A DNA stretch of 64,000 bases from Bradyrhizobium sp. CB2312 (GCF_029714425.1 NZ_CP121668.1:3493501-3557500), one strand, 5' to 3'. Shown: positions 45,529 to 54,461, counted from the first letter of the stretch. The notes: generated from the sequence alone by a model not told the origin. Made by a program: numbers and translations.

Positions 45529-46928
45529 GGGCCTAAATCTCAGAAAACGCTCAACACTACATCCGTAAGGAACTTTATACCCCTCTCAGGTTGCAACAGT
45601 TCCGTCAACATCGCAGCGAAGGTACAATGGTCCAACTTTTTGCACGCGGTGGTTGCGGCGTCGGGATTCCAGGGCAGCCTTCTTTTGGGCATATCCGGCG
45701 CGGCTAAAGCTAAGGCGGTCTCAGCGCCGCCAATTTACTTGCGCGAGCATTTCTCCGGCAGTTCCCGGTCGTTAGTCGAGTGGCTCACGATTACGCCCGC
45801 AGATCCCCCGCTCGAAGTCCGGGCGCACGTCCGCGCCGCGATGCTCATAGCTCTGGCAGACAATCAGACTACGTCGTTTCTCGGCCGACCAAAAGAGATG
45901 CTTATGTCCCGCGCTGGCGAGAAGCCGGCGAAGGAGGCGGACGCCAAAGGCCGACCGCAGGATCGCGGCGGAAGTTGGCTTGAAGTTTCAGGCGACGCGG
46001 GGATCAGATCGGTAGATCTAGCTGCGGCTCACTATCAGTGGGAGTCTGCAGAGACGACAGGGAGACGCCGAGCAGCCGCACCGATTTTGACAGATACATC
46101 TCGGCCTTTAGCAACCCTGTTGCCAGCCGGTCGAGCGTCCTGACGCTCGTCAAGCCTCACAAAATTCGACCGGCTTCACCAACGAAATCCGTCTTGCGAA
46201 GACAAAGAAGTTTGAGGCGTCGAGCTCGGCCAGTGGTGACGCAGCAAACCTTTGGCTCCGCATATTCTTACCCCCATGTCGCATTTCCGGAGCCTATGGA
46301 TGGAGTGTGCACGATATCGCTATCATGAAGCTGGCTGCTCTGGGGCCCTATACGCAGCCGTCGGCAAGTACAAAGGGCCGAACACCGTATTCGGCGGCCG
46401 GCCAAGCGAATACGTGCGCGACCAACGGCCATCAAGCTACCAACGGCCGTTCGACTATAAGAAGGATCCTGGGCGCTACTTCGCATGGCGCCGCCGCAAT
46501 CCGCTTGGAGAGGGCCGTCAAAGGAACTGGGTATATTGACCGCGGCTGCGCGGACCAGGAGAGGCGGGCTCAACAGCACCGAGCGCCTGTTGCGCCTACT
46601 TATCTCAACCCATCCCGTTAAGCTGGCCGAGACGAAGGAGCGCAATGGTAAGGCCAACCCCTCTCATACTAGATGGCTGCCGAAGCAAGCAGCCACCAAA
46701 GGCGTCGTAATGCGACGCGTCAGAGCATCTCGAACATAGCCGCTGCGGGTCGGCGCCTCTGGACATAATGCCTAGGGTTGATCGCTCAGTCTCTGATGGC
46801 TCCAACTTCAAGACGGGGGTGTCCACGTAAGAACTACTTCGACGTGCTGATGTCGGTCGTTCCAGGAGATCACTATCCGGTGACGGACGCCGGCCATGTC
46901 GAACGCCAGAGCAGTCTCACTACTGAAT
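45529..46928. other. 1.4-kb region without a gene I can support
   Basis: Frames of 90-170 residues exist (45640-46143 and 46252-46539 on the plus strand), but none has a recognisable family. The latter contains KYKGPNTVFGGRPSEYVRDQ and might be a real fragment. The region reads like eroded accessory DNA. Confidence 0.4.
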
Positions 46929-47317
46929 TCACTCAGGAAGGCGAGCGCTGCGCATGTGCGAGCCCACTGGTAGTTCCTCATCATACATGCGGTTGATCCT
47001 ATCTCGCATCACGCCATAGCACTCGCACGCAATCGTCCCAAGCCGCGTTCGGTCGATCTCTAGCACTCCTCGCTGCTCTGAAATAATGCCGCCGGCCTCT
47101 CGAAGTTTGCGCATCGTTAGCGTCACGGTCGTTCGGCGCACCCCGAGGAGTTGAGCTAGTGCCTCCTGCGTTAACTGAATTCGGCTGTCCGCAACTCGGT
47201 CGTGAATATCGAGCAGCCATCGGGCCATACGGCATTTCACCGAATGGACCGCGTTGCAGGCGGCCACGTTCTGAAGCTGCAACAATTGTGTGCGAAAATG
47301 GAAACGAAGAACATGCT
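46929..47317 (-). pseudogene. Crp/Fnr-family regulator, C-terminal part cut by an IS
   Basis: The frame gives TQLLQLQNVAACNAVHSVKC, RMARWLLDIHDRVADSRIQL and TQEALAQLLGVRRTTVTLTM (helix-turn-helix), then IDRTRLGTIACECYGVMRDR. This is the DNA-binding end of a Crp/Fnr regulator. Coding homology runs to 47317, exactly where IS21-type terminal sequence begins, so the cyclic-nucleotide-type sensor domain has been removed. The first Met in the frame is at 47285, so a truncated product of 118 residues is conceivable. Confidence 0.8.
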
Positions 47318-48106
47318 GTCAAACGCCATCCGGAACTGCCCCCTTTGCGTCATGAAGAACTGCCCCCACCCTCGGGTTCATGATGTCAGTTGAAGGTTGG
47401 CTCCGCCGCTGACGGGACGGAGGGAGGCGGAGCCGACCGGAGGGCCGTCAGCGGCGGGCGCCTTGATGAGGCCGCTCTTTCGCTTGGCGCGGAGCCGATA
47501 GCTGTCGCCGCGGATGGTCAGCACGTGGCTGTGGTGCAAGAGCCGGTCGAGGATCGCAGTGGCGACGACCGGATCGGCGAACACGGTGCCCCATTCGGCA
47601 ACGCTGCGGTTCGACGTGATCAGCATGGCGCCGGTTTCGTAGCGGCGGCTGACCAGCTGGAAGAACAGATGCGCCGCGTCGGGCTCCAGCGGCAGGTAGC
47701 CGAGTTCGTCGACGATCAGCAGCTTTGGCTTCGCCAGCGCGAGCAGTTTCTCGTCCAGGCGCCGCTCGCCGTGCGCCTTGGCCATGCCAGCGACCAGGGT
47801 CGTCGCCGTGGTGAACTGCACCGTGTAACCGGCCAGGATCGCCTCTCGCCCGAGCGCGATCGACAAGTGCGTCTTACCGACGCCCGGCGGGCCGAGCAGC
47901 AGCACGTTCTCGCCGTTGGCGATCCAACGTGACGCGGCCAGGTCGCGGATCTGCTTCGGATCGATCGACGGCTGTGCCTCGAAGTCGAAGCCCGCAAGCT
48001 CCTTCACGGCCGGGAAGTGTGCGAGTTTGAGCGCCATCTCGATGCGGCGATGATCCTTGCGCGCGATCTCGCGCTCGCACAGCAGGATCAGCGTCACCAC
48101 CTTCAC
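47318..48106 (-). mobile_element. IS21-family remnant: one end plus istB
   Basis: The end at 47318 starts TGTCAAACGCC and has repeated GAACTGCCCCC units (47333 and 47361 region), as in multi-repeat IS21 ends. It encodes most of an IstB. The other end and istA are absent; beyond 48106 lies a remnant of an unrelated ORF. Confidence 0.75.
47378..48106 (-). CDS. istB: IstB-type transposition ATPase, N-terminally shortened
   Basis: 242 residues. Central AAA+ domain: GENVLLLGPPGVGKTHLSIA (Walker A), PKLLIVDELGYLPLEPDAAH (Walker B), LITSNRSVAEWGTVFADPVV and LLHHSHVLTIRGDSYRL. The usual first ~35-40 helical residues are missing: the frame begins MKVVTLILLCEREIARKDHR. IstB helps the IstA transposase choose targets; without istA the copy is probably inactive. 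Confidence 0.85.
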   Translation of the reverse strand: MKVVTLILLCEREIARKDHRRIEMALKLAHFPAVKELAGFDFEAQPSIDPKQIRDLAASRWIANGENVLLLGPPGVGKTHLSIALGREAILAGYTVQFTTATTLVAGMAKAHGERRLDEKLLALAKPKLLIVDELGYLPLEPDAAHLFFQLVSRRYETGAMLITSNRSVAEWGTVFADPVVATAILDRLLHHSHVLTIRGDSYRLRAKRKSGLIKAPAADGPPVGSASLRPVSGGANLQLTS

Positions 48107-48114
48107 GCCTTTGC

Positions 48115-48203
48115 CAGCAGGTCTTTCCCTGGCGTCAGCAGCCGCACATAAGTACCGCTCTCGTGCAGTTCGAGCCAGCCGTGTTCGGCGCGGGCCTTCA
48201 ACT
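48115..48203 (-). pseudogene. C-terminal remnant of the GWLELHESGTYV family
   Basis: The minus strand reads ARAEHGWLELHESGTYVRLL then TPGKDLLAKA-stop, clearly related to the end of the 43266-43550 product. Only ~30 residues remain. Confidence 0.65.
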
Positions 48204-48228
48204 TAGCCCTGTCTTGTGCGTTACCGCT

Positions 48229-48498
48229 TCAGCAATCTCCAACAGGACACTCGGGACAGGTATCCCCGATCGAATCGAGGACGTCTTGGAGCTCTGCCAC
48301 GGCCTGCTCGGCGGAGAAGCCGGCCGGAGGATGGTCGCGCGCGACCTCAACGGCGCGTTCGCGGGCGTGATGGTCGGCGCGGTCCTGCATCCAGCCGTGT
48401 TCCTCGCATTCACGGATGGCGCTGGTCTCCTGCAGCACGGAGATGGCCCATCCGCGGAGGGTCCGTGTCGCTGGTCGTCGTTCCTTCGTCATCAGCAT
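48229..48498 (-). CDS. small hypothetical protein ending DSIGDTCPEC
   Basis: 89 residues: TSAIRECEEHGWMQDRADHH, ARERAVEVARDHPPAGFSAE, QAVAELQDVLDSIGDTCPEC. The acidic helical middle and a Cys pair at the end fit a family of short rhizobial proteins I have seen without known function. It may bind a metal through the terminal CPEC and final Cys. Confidence 0.6.
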   Translation of the reverse strand: MLMTKERRPATRTLRGWAISVLQETSAIRECEEHGWMQDRADHHARERAVEVARDHPPAGFSAEQAVAELQDVLDSIGDTCPECPVGDC

Positions 48499-48626
48499 CG
48501 ACTTGGCTCCTGCTGGGACGAATCCTTCCGCCCGCCCGCTCGTTCCGGGCGATTAGCACGGGGCAGGGATTCGCAATCGGCAGGGCAGGGGCTTGTCCAC
48601 CTGTTCCGCAGCGCCTGTGCAGAACC

Positions 48627-49349
48627 TTATGTGGCTGAGACGGGATCTTCTTTCACGCCGCGGGCGACGATTTGCAGCGCCCCGTCCGGAAGAGGCCGCT
48701 GAAGCTTCAGGGCTTCGTCCGCCGGAGCCGCCATCCAGGTCTCGACCTCGTCAGGAGTTGTCAGGATCACCGGCATGGCCTTCGGATGAATGGCGCCGAC
48801 CTCGGCGTTAGCCTCCGTCGTCAAGAATGCGAACAGGTCGTTTGTGGTCTCGCCTTCTTTGACTTTCCGCACCGAAGTCCAATTGGTCCAGATGCCGGCG
48901 AAGCACGCGAGGGGGCGGGACTCGTCCAGCGCGAGCCAGATGTCACCGCTTTCGGCCTTGTTGAACTCGCTGAACGAGTTGAACGGCACCACGCATCGGT
49001 GCTCTGGACCAAGCCAGCGCGACCAATGCTTGCTCTTGACGTTCCGTATGTTGGTCGTGCCGCTGTCGGGCTCCATTCGAAGCAATTCCTTGAAGTCGAC
49101 AGGTTTGCCCTTGGATTGCAGCGTTTCGGCGCGTTTCTTGGTAGCGTCCATGAGCGCCTTTGACGATGACGGCATTCCTCATCGGGCGGTGACGAGTTCG
49201 CGGCCATTGGAGCCGGTCCGAATGATCGGCGCTTTATAGTCAGGAAAGACCCCGGTCATCGGCGCGACATTGCCGACGTATCGATTGACCACGCGAAACA
49301 GCGCGCTGATCGCAGCTTGGTTCGTGGTGATGCTGTAGAGATTGCAGAT
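48627..49349 (-). pseudogene. SOS response-associated peptidase (YedK/HMCES) with lost start and a stop codon
   Basis: Reading from 49349, ATC stands where ATG should be, then CNLYSITTNQAAISALFRVV with the catalytic Cys, and GVFPDYKAPIIRTGSNGREL. A TGA at 49179-49181 replaces the conserved Trp of 'RWGMP'. The frame goes on (GMPSSSKALMDA) through VKSKHWSRWLGPEHRCVVPF, NSFSEF and AIHPKAMPVILTT. YedK crosslinks abasic sites in single-stranded DNA through Cys2. The two lesions make this copy inactive unless it restarts at 49175 without the active site. Confidence 0.85.
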
Positions 49350-49368
49350 GTGGACGGCCCCCCACTTG

Positions 49369-49548
49369 TCAGGATGGTAGCAGACTTTTGACCTGATCGC
49401 TTGCTATCAGATGTCCGGCCTGTTTGCGCGGACAAAGTCCGCTGGCCAAGATGGTGTTCGCTACGCACGCTCCAAGCACATAGGCGACCTTGATGATGCC
49501 AGTGTAATCTACGGAAGCTCGCGCGTATCGACCGATCGGTCCTTCCAT
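49369..49548 (-). CDS. short ORF, doubtful
   Basis: 59 residues, MEGPIGRYARASVDYTGIIK, then VAYVLGACVANTILASGLCP. AGGA lies ~10 bases before the ATG. One weakly hydrophobic stretch. It may be a gene remnant. Confidence 0.2.
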   Translation of the reverse strand: MEGPIGRYARASVDYTGIIKVAYVLGACVANTILASGLCPRKQAGHLIASDQVKSLLPS

Positions 49549-49611
49549 CTACTGCGTCCTGCAAGTTCGTAGGCTATCCGCCGAGCAACCTGCTCGCGGG
49601 CCGATTTCAGA

Positions 49612-50640
49612 TCAAGTCGGCATGACGGCTACCGGCTGCTTGTACACGCCGCCCGATATCATCAAGCGCCAAGCGATGCGGGCAAACTTGTTGGCCAAGG
49701 CCACCGCGACCAACTTTGGCGGCTTTCGCTCCAGCAGCGAAGCGAGCCATGGTGTGGGCTTATGACGGCCCTTTCGAATATGCCTCAGCAGTGCGGTCGC
49801 GCCGACAATCAACGTCGATCGGAGCATTGAGTCTCCGGCCTTTGTGATTCCGCCATATCTTTGCCGGCCGCCCGTCGAATGATCCTTGGGTGTCAGTCCG
49901 AGCCAAGCGGCAAAGTCGCGGCCTGACCTGAACGTCTCCGGCGGCGGCGCCTTCATGCTTAGCATGGACGACCCAATCGGACCGACGCCGGGAATCGTCG
50001 CGATCCGCCTGCTGACATCATCGTCGCGGTGCCACCTCATCAGCTTGGCTTCGATCTTTGCCAGGCGGGCTTCGACCGCGGCATATTCCTCTGCTTGGAG
50101 TCGGAAGAGATCCTTTGCCATTTCCGGCAAGCTATCATCCTCGAGCACCCGCTTGATAAGTTGCGCGACATTCTGCCGACCGGCGGGGCCGACGATGCCA
50201 AACTCAGCCGCATAGCTCCTGAAAGCATTGGAAAGCTGCGACTTCACGCTGACCAGGCGTTCCCGCACAGTCATTAACATGCAGGCCGCTTGGCGTTCCT
50301 TTGATTTGACCGGTACAAACCGCATATTCGGCCGGGTGACCGCCTCGCACAGCGCTTCGGCATCGGCCGCGTCGTTCTTGCCACGCTTCACGTAAGCCTT
50401 CACGTACTGAGGCGGGATCAGCTTCACCTGGTGACCGAACGACTGCAGCAGGCGCGCCCAATGATGCGAGCTGCCGCAGGACTCGATGGCGACGAGAACC
50501 GGTGGAAGCCGCTCGAAGTAGCGGATCATCTCGGCTCGCCGGAACTGGCGGCGGACCACCACCACCTCGTTCTCATCAACACCATGAAGCTGGAAAACCG
50601 ACTTGGAAGTGTCCATGCCGATGCGAACAGGAAGATTCAT
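49612..50640 (-). CDS. IS110-family transposase
   Basis: 342 residues, intact. RuvC-like DEDD domain: RIGMDTSKSVFQLHGVDENE (first Asp), VLVAIESCGSSHHWARLLQS (Glu), KRGKNDAADAEALCEAVTRP (Asp). C-terminal Transposase_20 domain: IATIPGVGPIGSSMLSMKAP, then RYGGITKAGDSMLRSTLIVG with the serine. IS110 enzymes recombine by a bridge RNA made from the element's non-coding end. AGGAAAG precedes the ATG. Confidence 0.95.
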   Translation of the reverse strand: MNLPVRIGMDTSKSVFQLHGVDENEVVVVRRQFRRAEMIRYFERLPPVLVAIESCGSSHHWARLLQSFGHQVKLIPPQYVKAYVKRGKNDAADAEALCEAVTRPNMRFVPVKSKERQAACMLMTVRERLVSVKSQLSNAFRSYAAEFGIVGPAGRQNVAQLIKRVLEDDSLPEMAKDLFRLQAEEYAAVEARLAKIEAKLMRWHRDDDVSRRIATIPGVGPIGSSMLSMKAPPPETFRSGRDFAAWLGLTPKDHSTGGRQRYGGITKAGDSMLRSTLIVGATALLRHIRKGRHKPTPWLASLLERKPPKLVAVALANKFARIAWRLMISGGVYKQPVAVMPT

Positions 50641-50760
50641 CAGACTTTCCTCTCATCTAGCTGTGACGCTGACAGCGCCATAGAACCGTGGGGATGAGAG
50701 GCCGTCCACACCAGCACACTGTCTAGGGCCTTCTTTCTGGGCTGCAACCCGCCGGCGGCT
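50641..50760 (-). ncRNA. candidate IS110 non-coding end with bridge-RNA-like hairpin
   Basis: The leader upstream of the transposase has a perfect 9-bp inverted repeat: CCTCTCATC (50649-50657) and GATGAGAGG (50693-50701), loop 35 nt, with an inner GACGCTGACAGCGCC stretch. IS110 elements place their bridge RNA in such an end. The true element boundary was not found. Confidence 0.35.
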
Positions 50761-50766
50761 CGTAGG

Positions 50767-51003
50767 TCAGCGTGCCGTTGGTCCGGTCATCTCCTCTACA
50801 TAGTCGTCGATGGCCTTAACCAATTTCTCGCAGTCGCCGCGGCGATCCTTCCTGTCGAAGATGAGGCAGCGGCGCAACCGACTCAACTCGGCGAGGTCGG
50901 CCGCAACCGCTGCGGCGCACCTTTCTTCATCGAGCTCTCGCATCCGCTCTTGGTGGTAGGCCTTCGCTGCCGCAGGGTTCTCTGCCTTGGTCATAGCTGC
51001 CAT
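50767..51003 (-). CDS. small hypothetical protein, helical
   Basis: 78 residues, rich in Ala, Arg and Glu: MAAMTKAENPAAAKAYHQER, AAVAADLAELSRLRRCLIFD. Mostly helical with charged faces. A short rhizobial-type ORF; function unknown. Confidence 0.45.
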   Translation of the reverse strand: MAAMTKAENPAAAKAYHQERMRELDEERCAAAVAADLAELSRLRRCLIFDRKDRRGDCEKLVKAIDDYVEEMTGPTAR

Positions 51004-51368
51004 CGAACCGCGCCGTCGGCGAGAGTCAAATTATCAATCCCTTGGGCCTCGGCACGTGCACGAACTACTGCACATCGTGGGTGTGGAAAACGTGACTCGC
51101 TAGTTATCTGGAAACTTCGCAAGCAGCAGGGCGCTCTGGGAATACATGCGCGCAACATCCGCGGCATTGATCCGTTGATATAGAGGCAGCGGGATCGTTG
51201 TCCCGGTGGCGGTCGGCGGAAAGAAAAGGAAGTCTCGATGCCCACCGAGCCCAAATTTCGCATGCGGAATCTGCCACCCGACGCATCTCAACGAGATCGA
51301 GGGTTTCGCGGTTTGCATGCTTTTTCAAATGAAGCTCGCAAGTTGCCTGCAAACAAACGAAGCCGCCG
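51004..51368. other. gap with weak ORFs only
   Basis: A 72-residue minus frame (51100-51318) contains HAKFGLGGHRDFLFFPPTAT and might be a fragment. Nothing firm. Confidence 0.3.
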
Positions 51369-51514
51369 CGCCTAGTATAATAGCCCGACGACGCCGGCAT
51401 CGGTGTGGGCCCGGACCAGGCAATGTCCGGTGTCGAAGGGTTAGCGCCGTACAGGGCGATGCAATCGAAGCTTCGAGTTAAGCTTGATGTCGGTGCGAAG
51501 AGTTAAATCTGGAC
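51369..51514 (+). repeat. non-coding repeat element, copy A
   Basis: Shared with copy B at 52435-52581. It begins CGCC-AGTATAAT, then a hairpin CCGGAC..GTCCGG (6-bp stem, 8-nt loop), TAGCGC, TGCAATCGA, TTAAGCTTGATG and GTTAA-TCTGGA. The TATAAT-like motif ~30 bp before the hairpin could be a promoter -10 element. It lies outside genes. Confidence 0.6.
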
Positions 51515-51668
51515 GGTTTCGCGCGACTGGCATCGGCTCGCCCGTTTCGACTGCGGTCGACCGAACATTACAAATAGCTCACAACCTTGACGCGATTTAA
51601 CGAGGCTTCCCTGCATCGGGCCGATATACAGCGCGGCCGGGGGGCGTCATTCAATCGAGATGACGTCC

Positions 51669-51905
51669 ATGAAATTTGATGAAAAAGAACGCGCGTTGCT
51701 GACGGACGCAGGCTTCGTGGTCGCGGACAACAACCGAGCGGCCTATGTCAAAGCGACGATTGTGGTCGCCGCACATGACGACGAAAGCTTTTGGCTGACG
51801 CTTTCGCTGCCTAACGAGACGCGCATTGCATGTTCCGTACCGCGCGACCAGATGACCTTGGCGATCCGGGGCGGCTTCGCAAGGCGACAGAGCGGCTTGC
51901 AATGA
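51669..51905 (+). CDS. small hypothetical protein coupled to a DUF3085-like gene
   Basis: 78 residues from ATG 51669 (MKFDEKERALLTDAGFVVAD); ATG 51660 is an alternative. Helix then beta strands: YVKATIVVAAHDDESFWLTL. It overlaps the next gene by ATGA at 51902-51905, so the two are made together. Confidence 0.55.
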   Translation: MKFDEKERALLTDAGFVVADNNRAAYVKATIVVAAHDDESFWLTLSLPNETRIACSVPRDQMTLAIRGGFARRQSGLQ

Positions 51906-52330
51906 AGCTCTCCTTTCCTCATGGGCGGCTCAAAACTCTCTGGGCGGAAGCAGTGCAGCAGTGGCCAATTGCAGTACGTCCCATGAACGGCCGGAGTTCG
52001 CCGGGCTTTTGGCTCATTGGCGGCCATGGCATTTTTCTTATGCATAACGGCGCTAAACCGAAGGGAGGTCCCACATTGGCATATGCGACCGAATGTGACC
52101 CCTGCCTAATGCAATTCCAGGAGTGGTTGTGTGTGAAACGCGCCGTCTTCGGCAACGGCGGCATGGAGTTCGTTGAGGCCGTAATGATCGGTACAGCTAT
52201 CGATGCTGGCTGCGATATCGAGATCATGCTCGATCGCGACAGTATGACGGTGGCCTTAATTGAAGGTGGAAAGGCCGGCATACGTTGGCAATCATCGCGC
52301 TCTAACCTAGCGCTAGATCGATACTATTGA
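51902..52330 (+). CDS. DUF3085-like protein
   Basis: 142 residues from ATG 51902, MKLSFPHGRLKTLWAEAVQQ. The middle GFWLIGGHGIFLMHNGAKPK and ATECDPCLMQFQEWLCVKRA, with YATECDP and an acidic IDAGCDIEIMLDRD part, resemble DUF3085 proteins found on plasmids and in mobile regions. Role unknown. Translationally coupled to the small gene before it. Confidence 0.55.
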   Translation: MKLSFPHGRLKTLWAEAVQQWPIAVRPMNGRSSPGFWLIGGHGIFLMHNGAKPKGGPTLAYATECDPCLMQFQEWLCVKRAVFGNGGMEFVEAVMIGTAIDAGCDIEIMLDRDSMTVALIEGGKAGIRWQSSRSNLALDRYY

Positions 52331-53282
52331 TCGAAGCCAACTACTCCTGGCGATGTTCTTTCGCTCACTGCTACAGTCGTAAGGACAAGCGCAAGCCCCG
52401 CGATCCAGAAGAGACGCCGGAGACGAAGCCGTCGCGCCGAGTATAATGGCGCCACGACTTCGCCATTGGGGACCCGGACCAAGGGCAATGTCCGGCGCTG
52501 AGAAGGTAGCGCTTAGCAGTGACACTGCAATCGAGTTGTAGGATTAAGCTTGATGCAGTGAGATCAGGTTAATTCTGGAACAGCAGCTGTGCCTGTGAGG
52601 GGCGGGCAAGGCAACCCTACAGCTCGCGATCCATCGCCGTATGCCGGCGGTTCTTCACCTTGATCCAGTGCTTTTGCTTTTATCGCGCCGGATCACGCGG
52701 TAGGTTCCTGAGCCAGAGCGAAATTCCCATGGCCGCGCGTGGAGCGGAGCGTGACCTTGAGCGGCCATTGACTTTCGACGAGCGAGCAAGGTCATGACGA
52801 CGAAGACGAAAAAGGAGTTGGCGCTTTTGGCCCTGAGCACATTGGCAGCTCTGCCGGCATTCCGGCGCTGTCGGCCTGTTTATGTTGGGCGTCATTACTT
52901 GGTAATTTTGGTTGGCTGGAGGCCACGCGGCCCCTTGCCGTCAGATAAAACCCGGCGGCGGATGCTAGCGGAAAGCTGAACCATCATGCCGTCAGCGAAC
53001 GCCAATACCGTTGCAGGGATCCTGTTGTCGCTGCGCTCCTTATCTCGTTTTTGCGTACTGATTGCCCTTGACCGAAAGACGCCGGATCGCGCCTCGGTGC
53101 GTCCAGCCAATCGGCGCGCTGCATTCCTTTGTTTGCGGCGCTTGCTCGTCGGAAACGCTGCGCGCTCTGAGCGCGCCGCTCCATAGAAGGCCCTATAAGC
53201 GGCCCCGCTAAATAAACTTTGCAGCCGCTGCTGCAACAGCGGACGGAAAGCACACTGTCCATGTGATGTTGCGGATGAAAGG
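52331..53282. other. 950-bp region: repeat copy B and weak ORFs
   Basis: It holds the copy B repeat (52435-52581). A 61-residue plus frame (52794-52979, MTTKTKKELALLALSTLAAL) could be a small membrane protein but has no clear ribosome site. Nothing else. Confidence 0.35.
52435..52581 (+). repeat. non-coding repeat element, copy B
   Basis: It matches copy A (51369-51514) in order: CGCC-AGTATAAT, GG-CCCGGACCA, hairpin CCGGAC..GTCCGG with a 10-nt loop, GGTAGCGC, TGCAATCGA, TTAAGCTTGATG, GTTAATTCTGGA. The hairpin stem is identical while the loop length differs, which suggests the structure matters. Confidence 0.6.
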
Positions 53283-53456
53283 TTACGCAGCGAGATCGAA
53301 GGACGCGATCAGGGCACGCACATCATCAGCCAGTTCACGATAGTGCCGGCTAGCCCGCCAGTACAGGTCGCGACTGCTTCCTTCCGATTTCTTCGCAATT
53401 TCCTCGCACTCGGCGGCGAGGCACTCAAATCGTTCTAGTTTCGCCTGAAAAGCACT
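53283..53456 (-). CDS. small hypothetical helical protein
   Basis: The frame opens at 53543, but the likely start is MSAFQAKLERFECLAAECEE near 53456-53460. The ~58-residue core is helical with CLAAECEEIAKKSEGSSRDL and YWRASRHYRELADDVRALIA, like the short 'YRRLAAECxxIA' proteins common in rhizobia. Function unknown. Confidence 0.5.
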   Translation of the reverse strand, partial: SAFQAKLERFECLAAECEEIAKKSEGSSRDLYWRASRHYRELADDVRALIASFDLAA

Positions 53457-53673
53457 CATGAAAAACGCCTCACACATTGTGATCCGACCTTTAGCCGCAG
53501 CGATCGGCGAGAGTAAACACAATTCAATGCTGCAACGCGGCACCTGAACTTAGCGCATCGGTGTGATAGCGGTTCAGTCGCAATCGCAGGCTGCTATTGT
53601 TGAGAGCCGCCAATATCAAATGCGCCTAGGAAGTAATCCTCACCGGCCGACGGCTCCCTCGCCGGCCGCCCGA

Positions 53674-53802
53674 TCAATGTGAAGGTCGCGTCCAAACCTC
53701 GATGTCCTCTTGGGTCACGGTCAGATACCCGAAGAAGCACTTGTACCGACCCGGCTCTGTCGCTCTGCCGATTTTATCCCACGTGATCTTATTTACGCGC
53801 AT
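53674..53802 (-). CDS. 42-residue ORF resembling a common rhizobial small protein
   Basis: MRVNKITWDKIGRATEPGRY, KCFFGYLTVTQEDIEVWTRP, SH. The 'ITWDKIGRATEPGRY' opening followed by a GxLT(I/V)T..D segment looks like short conserved rhizobial ORFs. It begins 10 bp after the end of a terminator on the same strand. Confidence 0.45.
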   Translation of the reverse strand: MRVNKITWDKIGRATEPGRYKCFFGYLTVTQEDIEVWTRPSH

Positions 53803-53811
53803 TCTTGATTA

Positions 53812-53848
53812 ACCCAAAAAGAAAACCCGCTCACCTTTCGGGAGCGGG
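53812..53848 (-). terminator. rho-independent terminator
   Basis: On the minus strand: GAGCGGG stem arm (53842-53848), loop, CCCGCTC arm (53826-53832 on plus), then GTTTTCTTTTT. It fits the end of the 53964-54218 gene's transcript. Confidence 0.7.
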
Positions 53849-53963
53849 CTCCTCCTGCCCATGCGTGTCGCCCGGTCGGGTAGAAGGGCGCTAACAATCA
53901 GCGTCGCTGAGATTAGTTTCCAACCGGTTACGACGCGAGATGAGCCGGTCAACTGAGGCGATC

Positions 53964-54218
53964 TCACTGGCCCCACTCGTTCTCAGGTAGCGAGCCGGGC
54001 GGTGGCGCGAGCTCTTCGAGGCCCGCTTCGATCAACACCAGTTCTTCTTGGATCGCCTTGACCGCGTTTTCCGGATTGATGCCTGACACGGCTTGGAGCT
54101 GACCGAGCACCTTCCGGCGATGTGCCAGCAAATTCGTCAAGGCGCGTCGGTCGCGCACCTTCACGTAGCCAGCGACAATAAGTTCCATGGCCTTCGACAC
54201 CTGCGCTTCCTCATCCAT
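53964..54218 (-). CDS. small hypothetical helical protein
   Basis: 84 residues: MDEEAQVSKAMELIVAGYVK, VRDRRALTNLLAHRRKVLGQ, then ENAVKAIQEELVLIEAGLEE. It reads as two or three helices. A terminator follows 116 bp downstream, supporting a real transcript. Function unknown. Confidence 0.55.
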   Translation of the reverse strand: MDEEAQVSKAMELIVAGYVKVRDRRALTNLLAHRRKVLGQLQAVSGINPENAVKAIQEELVLIEAGLEELAPPPGSLPENEWGQ

Positions 54219-54224
54219 CCGCTT

Positions 54225-54461
54225 CTATTCGGCGCCCGCTACGGGGCTTCGCGCTGCCGCGGCCAACGCGAACCAATCATTTGAAGGGATTGCATCATTC
54301 AGCGAAACGTATTTCACGAACTTAGGATCGCAAACTGGGGTCCGATCAGGCCGCTTGAAGAAGACGTTGCCGCCAGTCGTGACAACCGGTCGAAATGCGT
54401 TTTCGTAATAGGCCTGTGAAGCGAGAACCCAGCCGACACGAAAATGGCCGGCGGGCATCAC
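54225..54461 (-). CDS. small hypothetical protein
   Basis: 78 residues: AGHFRVGWVLASQAYYENAF, RPVVTTGGNVFFKRPDRTPV, VKYVSLNDAIPSNDWFALAA. Ordered-looking mix of strands and aromatic residues. It lies 6 bp before the next minus-strand gene, so an operon of two is likely. Confidence 0.45.
   Translation of the reverse strand: MMPAGHFRVGWVLASQAYYENAFRPVVTTGGNVFFKRPDRTPVCDPKFVKYVSLNDAIPSNDWFALAAAARSPVAGAE

Noticed and set aside
46252..46539. 95-codon plus ORF containing KYKGPNTVFGGRPSEYV
   Set aside because: It looks protein-like in the middle, but no start, ribosome site or family could be supported.
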